This document shows positions 39,377 to 49,221 of a stretch of 64,000 nt of DNA, piece after piece (within the stretch, counting starts at the first letter, position 1; each line of letters opens with the position of its first letter). The DNA comes from Paracoccus yibinensis (GTDB taxonomy: Bacteria; Pseudomonadota; Alphaproteobacteria; Rhodobacterales; Rhodobacteraceae), in NCBI RefSeq assembly GCF_030846195.1, contig NZ_JAVCWH010000004.1, positions 1 to 64,000 of the forward strand. The letters run 5' to 3'. The notes under the pieces were generated by a model. That model searched no databases, was not told the origin of the DNA, and was given only the letters and a program-made list of their open reading frames with translations. The translations under genes were made by a program, and so were the position numbers.

Positions 39377-40441
39377 ATGACGCATCTGTGGCTGCGGGCC
39401 GAAAGCCGCCCGAACGAGGATCGGACAGGCATCACCCCGGACGGCGTGGCGGCGCTGATCGCCAAGGGCTTCACCGTCACGGTCGAGGACAGCCCCCGTC
39501 GGGTGTTTCCGACCGACGCCTATGCCCGCGCGGGCGCTGCCATCGCGCCGCAGGGAAGTTGGCCCACCGCGCCCGGCGACGCCATCGTCTTCGGCCTCAA
39601 GGAACTGCCCGAGGACGGAATACCCCTGCGCCACCGTCACATCATGTTCGGCCATGCCTTCAAGGGCCAGCCCGCGGGACAGGTGCTGCTGCGCCGGTTC
39701 CGGGACGGGGGCGGAACGCTTTATGACCTGGAATACCTGACGGACGACACGGGCAGCCGCCTGGCCGCCTTCGGTTACTGGGCGGGGTATGCTGGGGCAG
39801 CCGTCAGCCTGAAGGCCTGGGCGGCACAGCAGGGCGGGGGCATCTGCGCCCCGATCCATGCCTATGCCGACAAGGACCTGTTGCTGGACGAACTGCGCGC
39901 GCAACTGGACGCCACGGGACGCCCGCGCCCGCAGTCCCTGGTGATCGGCGCAAAGGGCCGCGTCGGCACGGGGGCGGCGGATCTGCTGGTGGCCCTGGGG
40001 GTGCCCGTCACCCGGTGGGACATGGCGGAAACCGCGCATGGCGGCCCCTTTCCCGAAGTGCTGGCCCATGACTTGTTCATCAACGCGATCCTGGCCCAGC
40101 CCGGCGCGCCGGTCTTCGTCCCCGCAAGCGCGGTGGCGCCCGGGCGGCGGCTGACGGTGATCGGCGACGTCGCCTGCGATCCGACCAGCGACTTTTCCCC
40201 GATCAAGGTCTATGACCGCACGACAAGCTGGGACCGGCCCGTGCTGCGGGTGGCCGAACACCCGCCGCTGGACGTGATGGCCATCGACAACCTGCCCTCC
40301 ATGCTGCCGCGCGAAAGTTCCGAGGATTACGCCGCGCAGCTGCTGCCGGTGTTGATGCAGCTTGACCGGATCGACGAAGGACCCTGGGGCAGGGCCGGGG
40401 CATTGTTCCGGGACCATCGGAACCGCCTGACACAGACGTGA
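39377..40441 (+). CDS. Saccharopine dehydrogenase (NAD+, L-lysine-forming type)
   Basis: A 354-aa protein of the fungal Lys1/alanine-dehydrogenase-like family that interconverts saccharopine with lysine and 2-oxoglutarate. N-terminal block MTHLWLRAESRPNEDRTGITP, the FGHAFKGQPAG and DDTGSRLAAFGYWAGYAG segments, a Rossmann glycine-rich region SLVIGAKGRVGTGAADLL, and the C-terminal AIDNLPSMLPRESSEDYA signature. The start at 39377 has AGGGG 7 bp upstream. Such genes are common in Rhodobacteraceae and may serve lysine breakdown. It stands alone, followed by a PQQ sugar dehydrogenase 70 bp downstream. Confidence 0.9.
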   Translation: MTHLWLRAESRPNEDRTGITPDGVAALIAKGFTVTVEDSPRRVFPTDAYARAGAAIAPQGSWPTAPGDAIVFGLKELPEDGIPLRHRHIMFGHAFKGQPAGQVLLRRFRDGGGTLYDLEYLTDDTGSRLAAFGYWAGYAGAAVSLKAWAAQQGGGICAPIHAYADKDLLLDELRAQLDATGRPRPQSLVIGAKGRVGTGAADLLVALGVPVTRWDMAETAHGGPFPEVLAHDLFINAILAQPGAPVFVPASAVAPGRRLTVIGDVACDPTSDFSPIKVYDRTTSWDRPVLRVAEHPPLDVMAIDNLPSMLPRESSEDYAAQLLPVLMQLDRIDEGPWGRAGALFRDHRNRLTQT

Positions 40442-40511
40442 TGCCCTGGGGCGGAACGTGGGCAGGGGCCGCGTGTTGGACGGGCATCCCTGTCATCTGC
40501 ACGAGGACCGC

Positions 40512-41711
40512 ATGTTCATCCGCCTGACGACTTTCGCCGCTTCGGCAAGCCTGCTGGCCACGGGCGCGCTTGCCCAGGATTTCAACGCCGCGCCGCCGAA
40601 TGCCCCTGATCAGCAGCCCGCCTTCGAGAACCAGACCCGCGCCCCGGTGCTGCCGGGCGACATGGCGCTGAACCAGACCGTCATCGCGGACGGGCTGGAT
40701 CATCCCTGGGGCTTGGCCGAACTGCCGGACGGAACCTGGCTGGTGACGGAACGCGCGGGAAACCTGCGGCTGGTTGGCGCGGAGGGAACGCTGTCCGACC
40801 CGATCGGCGGATTGCCCGAGCTTGACACCCGCGACCAGGGCGGGCTTCTGGACGTGACCGTGGCCGATGACTTCGCCGACACGCGCCGCGTCTGGATCAG
40901 CTTTGCCCAGCCGCGCGAAGACGGCAAGACCGCCACCGCCGTCGCGACCGGCACTCTGTCGGCCGACAACAGCACCCTGGAAGGGACCGAGGTCATCTGG
41001 CAGCAGCAGCCCGCCTGGGATTCGACCAAACATTACGGATCGGTCCTGATCCATGACGGGCAGGGCGGGCTGTTCGTCACCACCGGCGAACGCTCGGTCC
41101 CCGATGCGCGCGTTTATGCGCAGAACGTGACCACGACGCTGGGCAAGGTGGTCCGCATCGACCCCGAAACCGGCGAGCCGATGGGCGATCCCGGCGTGGC
41201 CGAGGCGCTGCCCGAGATCTGGTCCTGGGGCCACCGCAACATCCAGGGCGCGGCGCTTGACGACCGGGGCAGGCTGTGGACCATCGAGCATGGCCCGAAA
41301 GGCGGGGACGAGTTGAACCTTCCCCAGGCGGGCCGCAACTATGGCTGGCCGCGCGTGACCTATGGCGTGGAATACAGCGGCGATCCGGTCGGGCAGGGCG
41401 TCACCCAGATGGAGGGCACCGAGCAGCCGGTCTATTACTGGGACCCGGTGATCGCGCCCGGCCAGATGACCTTCTATGACGGCGAGATGTTCCCCGAATG
41501 GCAGGGCGACCTGCTGATCGGTGGCCTGAAATCGAACGACCTCGTGCGCCTGGAACTGGATGGCGACCGGGTGAGTGGCGAAGCGCGCCACCTGCAGGGC
41601 ATCGGCCGCGTCCGCGAAGTCGAGGTCGCCAGCGACGGCGCGATCATGCTGCTGACCGATGAAGACAACGGACGCCTGATCCGCGTCACCCCTGCGCAGA
41701 GCGACAGCTAG
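40512..41711 (+). CDS. PQQ-dependent aldose sugar dehydrogenase (YliI/Asd-like)
   Basis: A 399-aa periplasmic protein of the soluble glucose dehydrogenase family, with a signal peptide ending GALAQ (residue 22). Propeller and active-site blocks: LDHPWGLAELPDGTWLVTER, DQGGLLDVTVADDF, HYGSVLIHDGQGGLFVTTGE, IWSWGHRNIQGAALDDRGRL and the calcium/PQQ region EHGPKGGDELN...GRNYGWP. It oxidises aldose sugars to lactones and needs PQQ, so it shares its cofactor with the alcohol dehydrogenase in the left half. The start at 40512 has GAGGACC upstream. Converges on the DUF3775 gene. Confidence 0.9.
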   Translation: MFIRLTTFAASASLLATGALAQDFNAAPPNAPDQQPAFENQTRAPVLPGDMALNQTVIADGLDHPWGLAELPDGTWLVTERAGNLRLVGAEGTLSDPIGGLPELDTRDQGGLLDVTVADDFADTRRVWISFAQPREDGKTATAVATGTLSADNSTLEGTEVIWQQQPAWDSTKHYGSVLIHDGQGGLFVTTGERSVPDARVYAQNVTTTLGKVVRIDPETGEPMGDPGVAEALPEIWSWGHRNIQGAALDDRGRLWTIEHGPKGGDELNLPQAGRNYGWPRVTYGVEYSGDPVGQGVTQMEGTEQPVYYWDPVIAPGQMTFYDGEMFPEWQGDLLIGGLKSNDLVRLELDGDRVSGEARHLQGIGRVREVEVASDGAIMLLTDEDNGRLIRVTPAQSDS

Positions 41712-41720
41712 ACCGCCCCC

Positions 41721-42092
41721 TCAGACGGGCCGCGTCACGTCGTCCTCGGCATCCCCGGGCGAGATGCCGAGCGCTTCCAGGCCCGATTCCAAAAGGTCGG
41801 CCAGACGCGGCTCGCCCATCAGGTAGTCCTGGGTGGGCGTCGTCCGTTCGATCCGGGCGGTCTCGATGGCTTCCTCAAGCTCCTCGGGTTCAAAGCTTTC
41901 CCGCCCGATCCACATGACGGCCACCAGCGAGGCCTGCTCATCCTCGTTCAGGTTGGCGATGAAGTCGCGCAGTTCGGATTGCACCCCGTGCTGCGCCCTG
42001 CTGCCCGAATGTGCCCAGGGGTTTACGCCGCTGTCATATTCGCGGGCGCGGATGATGATATGGGCAATCTTGTCGGGACTGATTTGCAGCAT
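41721..42092 (-). CDS. DUF3775 family protein
   Basis: A small acidic cytoplasmic protein (123 aa) that fits DUF3775: N-terminal MLQISPDKIAHIIIRAREYD, a central LRDFIANLNEDEQASLVAVMWIGR and an acidic C-terminus. Its function is not known. It is transcribed after mutL (49 bp gap) at the end of the long minus-strand core run. Confidence 0.85.
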   Translation of the reverse strand: MLQISPDKIAHIIIRAREYDSGVNPWAHSGSRAQHGVQSELRDFIANLNEDEQASLVAVMWIGRESFEPEELEEAIETARIERTTPTQDYLMGEPRLADLLESGLEALGISPGDAEDDVTRPV

Positions 42093-42141
42093 GGCGACGC
42101 TCCGTTGACTGCGGCGACTGTCGCGCCGTTCCGGTCAACGG

Positions 42142-43962
42142 TCAATCCTTGCGGCCGAACAGCCGCTCGATATCTGTCAGGCGCAGCTTGACCCAAGTGG
42201 GGCGGCCATGGTTGCACTGGCCGGATTTGGGCGTCCGCTCCATTTCGCGCAGCAGGGCGTTCATTTCGTCCGCCGTCATGCGCCGTCCCGACCGAACCGA
42301 TCCATGGCAGGCCATCGAGGACAGCACGGCGTCAAGCCGCCCGCGCAGCCGGTCGGAGGCGCCCTGATCGGCCAGATCGTCCAGGATGTCGCGGATCAGC
42401 GCGCGGGCGTCCAGCCGGGTCAGCATGGCAGGGGTTTCCCGCACCGCGACCGCACCCCCGCCGAAGGGTTCGATGACCAGCCCCAGACCGGCAAGATCGC
42501 CTGCGATGGACAGGATGCGCGCGGCCTCGTCCTCGGGCAGTTCCACGATCTCCGGGATCAGCAGGGCTTGGCGGGCGACCCCCGCCGCGGCGGCCTGGGC
42601 CTTCAGCCGTTCATAGACCAGCCGTTCATGCGCGGCGTGCTGATCAACGATGACCAGCCCGTCTTCGGTCTGCGCGATGATATAGTTTTCGTGGATCTGC
42701 GCCCGTGCGGCACCCAGGGGGGCGTCGGCGGGTGCCACGGTTTCCTCCTCGGCGCGGCCCGAGGGAGCCTCGGCGAAACCCATCGTGGGGGCTTGCAGAT
42801 CCAGGCTGGCGCGGATCGCCGTGGCCGATGGGCGGTAATCCATATGATAGGCGCGCGGGGCGGTAGGGGCAGTGGTGGCGGCGGGTTCGGCCTGGAAGGC
42901 CGCCAGTGTCGCGTCGCCCACCGTGGACGAGGCACGATGCCCCGCATTCGCCAGCCCATGCCGCAGCGCGCTGACCACCAGCCCGCGCGCGCCCTGCGGG
43001 TCGCGGAAACGCACCTCGGCCTTGGCGGGGTGGACGTTCACATCGACAAGCTGGGGATCGCAGGACAGATACAAGACCGCCGCCGGATGCCGCCCCGAGG
43101 CCAGCACATCCATATAGCCCGCCCGCAGCGCCCCGGTCAGCAGCTTGTCCCGCACGGGCCTGCCGTTCACATAGACATGCTGCGCCACCGCCGCCCCGCG
43201 CGAATAGGTGGGCAGTGCCGCAAGGCCCGAAAGCCGCAGCCCGTCGCGTTCGGCATCAAGGGGAATGGCGTTGTCGATGAAATCCCGGCCCATGACGCGC
43301 GACAGGCGGATTGTCAGGGCATCGAACAATTCGCCCTGTTCGGCATCGGCGCGAAAGATCTCCTTGCCGTCGGCGTTCAGGGTGAAGCCCACGAAGGGTT
43401 CGGCCATGGCCAGGCGGCGGACGCATTCGGCCACGGCCAACGTCTCGGCCCGCTCGCCGCGCAGGAATTTCAGCCGCGCGGGAGTGGCGAAGAACAGATC
43501 GCGCAGTTCGACGACCGTGCCGGGATTGGCGGCGGCGGGACGCACCGGCGCGGCGCGCCCGCCTTCCACCGCGATCACGGCGCCGTCCCCGCCCCGCATC
43601 CGCGAGGTGATCGTCAGCCGCCCGACTGCTCCCAGGGAAGGCAGCGCCTCTCCCCGGAATCCGAAGCTGCGGATCGCCAGCAGGTCGGTGCCGTCGATCT
43701 TGCTGGTCGCGTGGCGCGACATGGCCAGGGGCAGGTCTTCGGGCGCCATGCCGCAGCCGTCGTCGCAAACCCGGATCAGCCGCTTGCCGCCGTCCTGGAT
43801 GGCGATGTCGATGCGGCTGGCCCCCGCATCCAGCGCGTTTTCCACCAGCTCCTTGACCGCCGAGGCAGGCCGTTCGACCACCTCGCCCGCCGCGATGCGG
43901 TTGGCGATTGCCTCGTCCAGTTGGCGAATGACGGGCCGGATATGGGGGGCATGGCTGTTCAT
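42142..43962 (-). CDS. mutL: DNA mismatch repair protein MutL
   Basis: MutL couples mismatch recognition by MutS to strand removal. The 606-aa protein has the GHKL ATPase N-terminus ([38 protein letters not shown]) and a C-terminal dimerisation/endonuclease domain with [12 protein letters not shown] from residue 440, ACHGSVRSG near 551 and QCNHGRPT near 582. These three blocks mark the nicking type of MutL, expected in bacteria without MutH. It follows the M16 peptidase genes by 42 bp. Confidence 0.97.
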   Translation of the reverse strand: MNSHAPHIRPVIRQLDEAIANRIAAGEVVERPASAVKELVENALDAGASRIDIAIQDGGKRLIRVCDDGCGMAPEDLPLAMSRHATSKIDGTDLLAIRSFGFRGEALPSLGAVGRLTITSRMRGGDGAVIAVEGGRAAPVRPAAANPGTVVELRDLFFATPARLKFLRGERAETLAVAECVRRLAMAEPFVGFTLNADGKEIFRADAEQGELFDALTIRLSRVMGRDFIDNAIPLDAERDGLRLSGLAALPTYSRGAAVAQHVYVNGRPVRDKLLTGALRAGYMDVLASGRHPAAVLYLSCDPQLVDVNVHPAKAEVRFRDPQGARGLVVSALRHGLANAGHRASSTVGDATLAAFQAEPAATTAPTAPRAYHMDYRPSATAIRASLDLQAPTMGFAEAPSGRAEEETVAPADAPLGAARAQIHENYIIAQTEDGLVIVDQHAAHERLVYERLKAQAAAAGVARQALLIPEIVELPEDEAARILSIAGDLAGLGLVIEPFGGGAVAVRETPAMLTRLDARALIRDILDDLADQGASDRLRGRLDAVLSSMACHGSVRSGRRMTADEMNALLREMERTPKSGQCNHGRPTWVKLRLTDIERLFGRKD

Positions 43963-44004
43963 GCCCCCAAATCTAGCAGCCGCTATCCCACCTCGCCAGC
44001 GATT

Positions 44005-45330
44005 CTAATTGGTGGGGGCGGGATCCGTTCCCTCGATGCCTTCCGGGCGCCCGACCAGCACAAAGCGCAGGTCGTCGGCGTCCAGCAGGCGGCTGGCGAC
44101 GCGTTTGACGTCATCCGCCGTCACCGCCTCGACCTTTTCATTGCGGGTGTTCACATAGTCGATGGGAAAGCCGATCAGCTGCATCCCGGCCAGGATGCCC
44201 GCGATGCTGCCGTTGCCGTCGAAGCGAAGCGGATATTCGCCCGTCAGATAGGTCTTGGCATCCGTCAGTTCCTGGTCGGTCACGCCGCCTTCGGCCATGC
44301 GGTCCCATTCCTGGCGGATCAGATCGACGGCCTGGCCGGTCGTGGCGTTCGACCCCGCCATGCCGCCCTGCCAGGTCTGGCCATAGATGCCGGTGGCCAG
44401 CGTCGTGCCGACGCCATAGGTCAGGCCGCGCTTTTCGCGGATTTCCTCCATCAGGCGGGAACTGAAGCCGCCGCCACCCAGGATGTGATTGGCGACATAG
44501 GCCGCGAAGTAATCGGGATCGTCGATCGGAAGGCCCGGACCGGCAAAGCTGACGACCGTCTGCGGGCTGTCCCAGTCGATGACCGTGACGCCGCCCGTCA
44601 GTTGCAGGTCCGCCGGTTCCGGCAGCGGCGCGGTGCCCTGTTCCGGCAGGCCTCCCAGCACGGTGTCCACAAGCTGGCCCAGTTCTTCGGGCGTGATATC
44701 ACCGGCCGCGCCGACCACCACGCGGTCGCGGGCCAGCACGCGGTTCTTGGCCGCGACCAGATCCTGCCGCGTCAGGGCCGCCACGGATTCCATGGTGCCG
44801 CTGATCGAGGTGGCATAGGGATGATCGCCCCAAGCCTGGCGCGCCATTTCCTTGGCGGCGATGGATTGCGGATCGGTCGCCTCGGACCGGATGATCGACT
44901 GGACCTGCGCGCGGACGCGTTCGATGGCGGCGTCGTCGAAGCGGGGCTGGGTCAGCGCCTCGGCCAGCAGGGCCGCGGCTTCGTCGCGGTTCTCGCTCAG
45001 GGCGCGCATCCCCACGGTCAGCGCGTCGTCGCCCACGTCAAAGGAAAACTGCGCCCCCAGGCCCTCGACCGCCTGGGCGAAGGCCACCGAATCGCGGTTG
45101 CCCGCGCCTTCCTCCAGCGTGGCGGTCATCAGGTTGATGGCGCCGCGCTTTCCTTCAGCGTCCAGGCTGGCGCCGCCCTTGAAGTTGAATTCGACCGCGA
45201 CAAAGGGAATGCTGTCGTCCTGGACCAGCCAGGCCTTGATCCCGCCGGGCGAGGTGACCTCCTGGATGTCGATGGCATGGGCAGGAACCGCCAAGACGGC
45301 GAAGAATAAGGCGATGGCAGCGCGGATCAT
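44005..45330 (-). CDS. M16 peptidase family protein, inactive subunit
   Basis: A 441-aa exported protein (signal peptide ending VPAHA) with the two M16 domains but no HxxEH zinc motif: the matching region reads INLMTATLEEGAG. It keeps the C-terminal-domain substrate-binding features (EEIREKRGLTYGVGTT). In this family such proteins pair with an active partner; the gene overlaps the active peptidase gene upstream by ATGA. Together they should form a periplasmic heterodimeric protease. Length is normal. Confidence 0.92.
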   Translation of the reverse strand: MIRAAIALFFAVLAVPAHAIDIQEVTSPGGIKAWLVQDDSIPFVAVEFNFKGGASLDAEGKRGAINLMTATLEEGAGNRDSVAFAQAVEGLGAQFSFDVGDDALTVGMRALSENRDEAAALLAEALTQPRFDDAAIERVRAQVQSIIRSEATDPQSIAAKEMARQAWGDHPYATSISGTMESVAALTRQDLVAAKNRVLARDRVVVGAAGDITPEELGQLVDTVLGGLPEQGTAPLPEPADLQLTGGVTVIDWDSPQTVVSFAGPGLPIDDPDYFAAYVANHILGGGGFSSRLMEEIREKRGLTYGVGTTLATGIYGQTWQGGMAGSNATTGQAVDLIRQEWDRMAEGGVTDQELTDAKTYLTGEYPLRFDGNGSIAGILAGMQLIGFPIDYVNTRNEKVEAVTADDVKRVASRLLDADDLRFVLVGRPEGIEGTDPAPTN

Positions 45331-46748
45331 CCTTGCACCTCGGGGCTGGGGGTGTCGGTCGGGGCGGGGGCTTCAGGTGCGGCGGCAGGCGTCGTCGTCT
45401 GCGCCGGTTCGGCCGGCAGCAGCCAGCCGGTGACGCTGGCCTCGCTGTCCAGAACCTCGCGCGCAACGGTCATCACGTCCTCGGCCGTGACGGCCGCCAG
45501 GATGTCGGGCCAGTCGTTCACGTCCTGGACCGACAGCCCGGTCGCCAGTCCCTGTCCATAGTCATAGGCCCGGCCATGTGCCGAATCGAGTTCGTAGACC
45601 CGCGCGGCCTCGATCTGCGTCTTCACGCGTTCCAGATCGGCGGGGTCGGGACCGGTTTCCAGGAAGCGGGCCAGAACCTTGTCCAGTTCCGCCTCGGCTT
45701 CCTCGGGGGTCATGCCGTCTGCGGGAACAAGAGAGATGCCGAAGCTAGTCGGATCCACGGAAAAGCCGTCATAGCCCGCGTTCACCCACAGCGCCTTGCC
45801 CTTCATGGCCAGTTCGCGGCCCAGGATGGACGTCTGCATCGACCCGCCCAGCAGTTCCGCCAGAACGGTCAGCGCGGCGGCGTCCGCCTGGTCGCCGGGA
45901 TTGCGTTCGGGCGCCAGATAGCTGCGCGTCATCACCGGCTGGGGCACGCGGGGGTCGGTCATCTCCATCCGGCGGGGGGCACTGTGATCGGGTTCCTGCG
46001 GGCGGATGCGCGGTTCGGCCTCGCCCTTGGCGGGGATCGGGCCATAGTATTTCTCGGCCAGTTCGCGGGCGCGTTCCGGGGTCACGTCGCCCGCCAGGAT
46101 CAGGATCGCCTCGTTCGGGGAATAGTGGTTGTCATACCATTCCAGCGCATCCTCGCGCGTCAGCCCCTCCATCTCGGTGCGCCAGCCGATCACGGGGCGG
46201 CCATATGGGTGGTTGTAGTAAAGCGTGGCGTTGCGTTCCTCGGCGAACAGCGATGCGGGGTCGCTGTCCACGCGCTGCGCCCGCTCCTCCAGCACGACCT
46301 GGCGTTCGGCCTGCCAGTCATCCTCGCCGATGCGCAAGTTGGCCATGCGGTCGGCCTCCATCTCCATCACCAGGGGCAGGCGATCGGACGCGATGCGCTG
46401 GAAATAGGCGGTGTAGTCATAGCTGGTGAAGGCATTGTCCATGCCGCCATTGGCGGTCACGGTCTTGGACAGCTCGCCCGGTTCCAGCTTTTCGGTGCCC
46501 TTGAACATCAGGTGTTCCAGGTAATGCGCAATGCCCGATTTGCCGGGCGGCTCGTCAGCCGATCCGATCCGGTACCAGACCATCTGGACCACGACTGGGG
46601 AGCGGTGATCCTCGATCACCACGGTTTCCAGGCCGTTCGGAAGGGTGAAATGGGTGATGCCGTTGTCTTCAGGGGCGGCCGTTTCGGCCAGGACGGGCAT
46701 CGCGCCCAGGGTCAGGGCCAGCAGCGCGGGCAGGGTCGGTCGAAGCAT
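45327..46748 (-). CDS. M16 zinc peptidase, active subunit (pitrilysin-like)
   Basis: A 473-aa periplasmic metallopeptidase. The signal peptide ends near VLAE. The inverted zinc motif is H75-Y-L-E78-H79 in SGIAHYLEHLMFKGT, with a distal Glu in the NATLYYNHPYGRPVIGW region. A Pro/Ala/Thr-rich tail of about 35 residues ends the protein. The start at 46748 has GGAGG about 10 bp upstream; a longer frame overruns the intergenic gap. It is coupled by ATGA to the inactive-subunit gene. Confidence 0.93.
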   Translation of the reverse strand: MLRPTLPALLALTLGAMPVLAETAAPEDNGITHFTLPNGLETVVIEDHRSPVVVQMVWYRIGSADEPPGKSGIAHYLEHLMFKGTEKLEPGELSKTVTANGGMDNAFTSYDYTAYFQRIASDRLPLVMEMEADRMANLRIGEDDWQAERQVVLEERAQRVDSDPASLFAEERNATLYYNHPYGRPVIGWRTEMEGLTREDALEWYDNHYSPNEAILILAGDVTPERARELAEKYYGPIPAKGEAEPRIRPQEPDHSAPRRMEMTDPRVPQPVMTRSYLAPERNPGDQADAAALTVLAELLGGSMQTSILGRELAMKGKALWVNAGYDGFSVDPTSFGISLVPADGMTPEEAEAELDKVLARFLETGPDPADLERVKTQIEAARVYELDSAHGRAYDYGQGLATGLSVQDVNDWPDILAAVTAEDVMTVAREVLDSEASVTGWLLPAEPAQTTTPAAAPEAPAPTDTPSPEVQG

Positions 46749-46815
46749 GGGGGCGAAACCTCCTTGGTCGAGGCAAATCTGGCCCGACAGGGGGGATTGC
46801 GCAACCTGCCTGACG

Positions 46816-48030
46816 CTAATGTGTGGCGACAGTGATGGGCAGGGACAGGGGGCCATGCGCCTGAAGGCCGGACTTCCAGGCGACGGGACCATCGATGCGG
46901 ATGCTTCGCGTGCGGTCCAGAAGGGCCGTGAACAGCACCTCCATGTTCAGCCGCGCCAGGTTGTTGCCCAGGCAGACATGGGGACCGGCGCCGAAGGCAA
47001 GGTGCAGGTTCGGCCTGCGCCCGACATCGAAGCGGTCCGCATCAGGAAAGGCGCCGGGGTCGCGGTTGGCGCTGGCGTAAAGCAATCCGAAGGTCGTTCC
47101 CCTGGGCCAGTCCTGCCCGCAGATCGTCAGATCCTCGGCCGCGTGGCGATGGAAGAAGATCAACGGCGGGGCAAAGCGGAACATTTCCTGCACGGCCAGG
47201 GGCATCAGGCCGGCATCGGCGCGCAGCCGGGCCATCTGGTCGGGATGGGCCAGCAGCGCATGAAGCCCGCTGCCCATCACGTCGATGGTCGAACCGTGCC
47301 CGGCATGCAGGATCTGCATGACCGTCGCGATCAGTTCGTCATGGGTCAGAAGCCCCGCATCCTCGGCCCCGATCATCGCCGACATCAGGTCGTCGCGGGG
47401 CCGGGCCTTGCGCGCGGCATGAAGGTCTTGCAGCACGTCGTGGAACAGGCGCACGGCGTCCTCGGCCCGCGCCTTGCGGTCGGGGGTGCGGCGGCTCACG
47501 TCGAAATAGCTGACGGTTTCCTCGGACCACTGCGTCATCTGCGGGGCAAGTGCGGGATCGGTGCCGATCAGATGGCCGATCACCTGGCCGGGCAGATGGG
47601 CGGCCAGATCCGCGATGAAGTCGAAGCGGCCCCGCGGGATCAGGCGATCAAGCGCCTTGTCCACCCATTGCGCGACGAAGGGACGCAAGCTGTCCAGCCG
47701 CGTCCTGGTGAAGAACGGAAACACCGCACGCCGCAGCCGGTCATGATCCGGCCCGTCCAGTTCCAGCATCGAGGTCTGCACGAAGCGTTCGTGGAACGGC
47801 ATGTCGTGGAAATTCTCGGCCACCTGCATCTGCCGCCTTGCCTCGGGCGGAAGAAAGGCGGTGCCCCGCACCATCCGGCGGTCCGATGCGATGGCGCGCA
47901 CGTCCTCGAAACGGGACGCCAGGCGAAAGCCCTGCCAGTCGGGCAGGCCAGGCGTCGCACGCAGGCGGGCATACTGCGGCCAGGGATCTTCGCCGAAACC
48001 CGGCTGCGCCGGATCGAAATCCGCCGTCAT
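46816..48030 (-). CDS. Cytochrome P450
   Basis: A 404-aa soluble bacterial P450. The heme-thiolate loop is FGAGPHVCLG with ligand C353; the ExxR pair is E282-R285 in QEMFR. The I-helix oxygen-activation motif, usually AGxET, is A243-G-H-G-S-T248, so the conserved acid is Gly and the Thr is shifted or replaced by Ser. This may mean altered oxygen chemistry or peroxide use. It overlaps the DUF3035 lipoprotein gene by ATGA and lies between it and the M16 pair. No ferredoxin or reductase is encoded nearby; substrate unknown. Confidence 0.92.
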   Translation of the reverse strand: MTADFDPAQPGFGEDPWPQYARLRATPGLPDWQGFRLASRFEDVRAIASDRRMVRGTAFLPPEARRQMQVAENFHDMPFHERFVQTSMLELDGPDHDRLRRAVFPFFTRTRLDSLRPFVAQWVDKALDRLIPRGRFDFIADLAAHLPGQVIGHLIGTDPALAPQMTQWSEETVSYFDVSRRTPDRKARAEDAVRLFHDVLQDLHAARKARPRDDLMSAMIGAEDAGLLTHDELIATVMQILHAGHGSTIDVMGSGLHALLAHPDQMARLRADAGLMPLAVQEMFRFAPPLIFFHRHAAEDLTICGQDWPRGTTFGLLYASANRDPGAFPDADRFDVGRRPNLHLAFGAGPHVCLGNNLARLNMEVLFTALLDRTRSIRIDGPVAWKSGLQAHGPLSLPITVATH

Positions 48031-48545
48031 TCCTCGGCAGGCGCGGGGGATGTCTGGGTGATGGCGCCAGCCCGCTGCCAGCGCTGCTGTTCGGCCTGCG
48101 AATCAAGCGCCAGCGGACGATAGGCGCGCTGATAGACGGTGGTGCCGAACAGCGCCTCCAGCGGGCGGCGCTTGTTGCGGGACCGCCATTCGGCGTCCGC
48201 TTCCGCCAGCTTTTCGCGAATCGCGGGATCGGTGCCGCGGCGCGTGGCATGGGCGACAAGGGCGCCGTCCGCCGCGGCGATGCCTTGGTCGGACAGGCGC
48301 GCCGGATTGCCGCCCAAGGCCGCGACCGCATCCGCGTTGGGGTTCGGATCGGTGATGTTGGCCCCGCCCGGCGTGGGGGCGGGCAGCAGCGCCAGGTCGG
48401 GCGGCATGGACAGGGGACGCGTGGGCAGGATGGCGAATTCGTCCGGGCTGTTCTGGCCGGTTTCGATATTCATCAGCTGGTTGCTGCCGCAGGCCGAAAG
48501 CCCCATGACGGCCGCTGCCGCGATGCCCCTGACGAAAGCCTGCAT
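48027..48545 (-). CDS. DUF3035 lipoprotein (BamF-type)
   Basis: A 172-aa lipoprotein. The lipobox is LSAC near residue 18 (AAAVMGLSACGSN). The mature part is polar and Pro/Ala-rich with FAILPTRPLSMPPDLALLP, a DUF3035 hallmark. I recall this alphaproteobacterial family being linked to the outer-membrane beta-barrel assembly machine as BamF; treat that name as likely, not proven. The start at 48545 was chosen because it gives the signal peptide directly. It lies 31 bp after lspA, whose product processes lipoproteins. Confidence 0.85.
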   Translation of the reverse strand: MQAFVRGIAAAAVMGLSACGSNQLMNIETGQNSPDEFAILPTRPLSMPPDLALLPAPTPGGANITDPNPNADAVAALGGNPARLSDQGIAAADGALVAHATRRGTDPAIREKLAEADAEWRSRNKRRPLEALFGTTVYQRAYRPLALDSQAEQQRWQRAGAITQTSPAPAEE

Positions 48546-48576
48546 AAACCTGTCCCTTCGTTTCTTGCGCCCCGTT

Positions 48577-49221
48577 CTAGCCGGATTTGCCCGTCCCGTC
48601 ACGGGGATTGTCGGCAGTTCTGGCACGCGGCTTGCGAACGGGTTTTTCCGGTTCCTTCTTCTGCGGCACCAGGACCAGCCCGATGGCACCCGCGAAGATG
48701 GCGATGTCGGCCACGTTGAAGCTGTAGGGGTTCTGCCATCCGGGCAGCGACATGTTCAGGAAATCCGCCACTGCACCGTATAGCAGGCGATCGATCACGT
48801 TGCCCACCGCGCCGCCGATCAGCAGCCCCGCCGCAACGCGGGCAAAGCGCCCGGCATCGGCGCGCCAGATCCAGATCCAGACCCAGGCCACGATGGCCAG
48901 CGCAACCGCGATCAGGAGCCATTTCGTGACATCCGTGTCCGAGGCCATCAGCCCGAAATTGATGCCTTGGTTCCAGGCCATGCGCAGGTTCAGCCAAGGC
49001 GGCATCACGTCGATTTCGCGCACGCGGTCCAGTTGCATCACATGGACCACCCAGTACTTCAGCGCCTGGTCCATCACGAAGATGAACGCGGCCACCCAGG
49101 CCACCAGACGCATGTCCGTGCGGGCAGGGGGCGCAGGCTTTTTGGGCGCGCGCGGACGCCGCGCCTTGGGCGCCGGTGCGGCCCCGGGGGCCGGCGGATC
49201 GAGGGGCAGTTCCTGCTGCAT
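48577..49221 (-). CDS. lspA: Lipoprotein signal peptidase (signal peptidase II)
   Basis: LspA cleaves the signal peptide of prolipoproteins in the inner membrane. Four membrane helices are visible, with [10 protein letters not shown] and the catalytic Asp pair D144 ([10 protein letters not shown]) and D153 (AVADFLNM). The 214-aa protein has a Pro/Ala/Lys-rich N-terminal extension of about 36 residues; a Met at residue 37 (MRLVAWV) would give the usual length of about 178 aa. The longer start overlaps the purH stop by one base, which favours it. A Lys/Arg-rich C-terminal tail is also present. Confidence 0.95.
   Translation of the reverse strand: MQQELPLDPPAPGAAPAPKARRPRAPKKPAPPARTDMRLVAWVAAFIFVMDQALKYWVVHVMQLDRVREIDVMPPWLNLRMAWNQGINFGLMASDTDVTKWLLIAVALAIVAWVWIWIWRADAGRFARVAAGLLIGGAVGNVIDRLLYGAVADFLNMSLPGWQNPYSFNVADIAIFAGAIGLVLVPQKKEPEKPVRKPRARTADNPRDGTGKSG

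Noticed and set aside
42208-45309. A 1033-codon plus-strand frame opposite mutL and the M16 gene
   Set aside because: Antisense shadow in GC-rich DNA; both genes underneath have complete family motifs.
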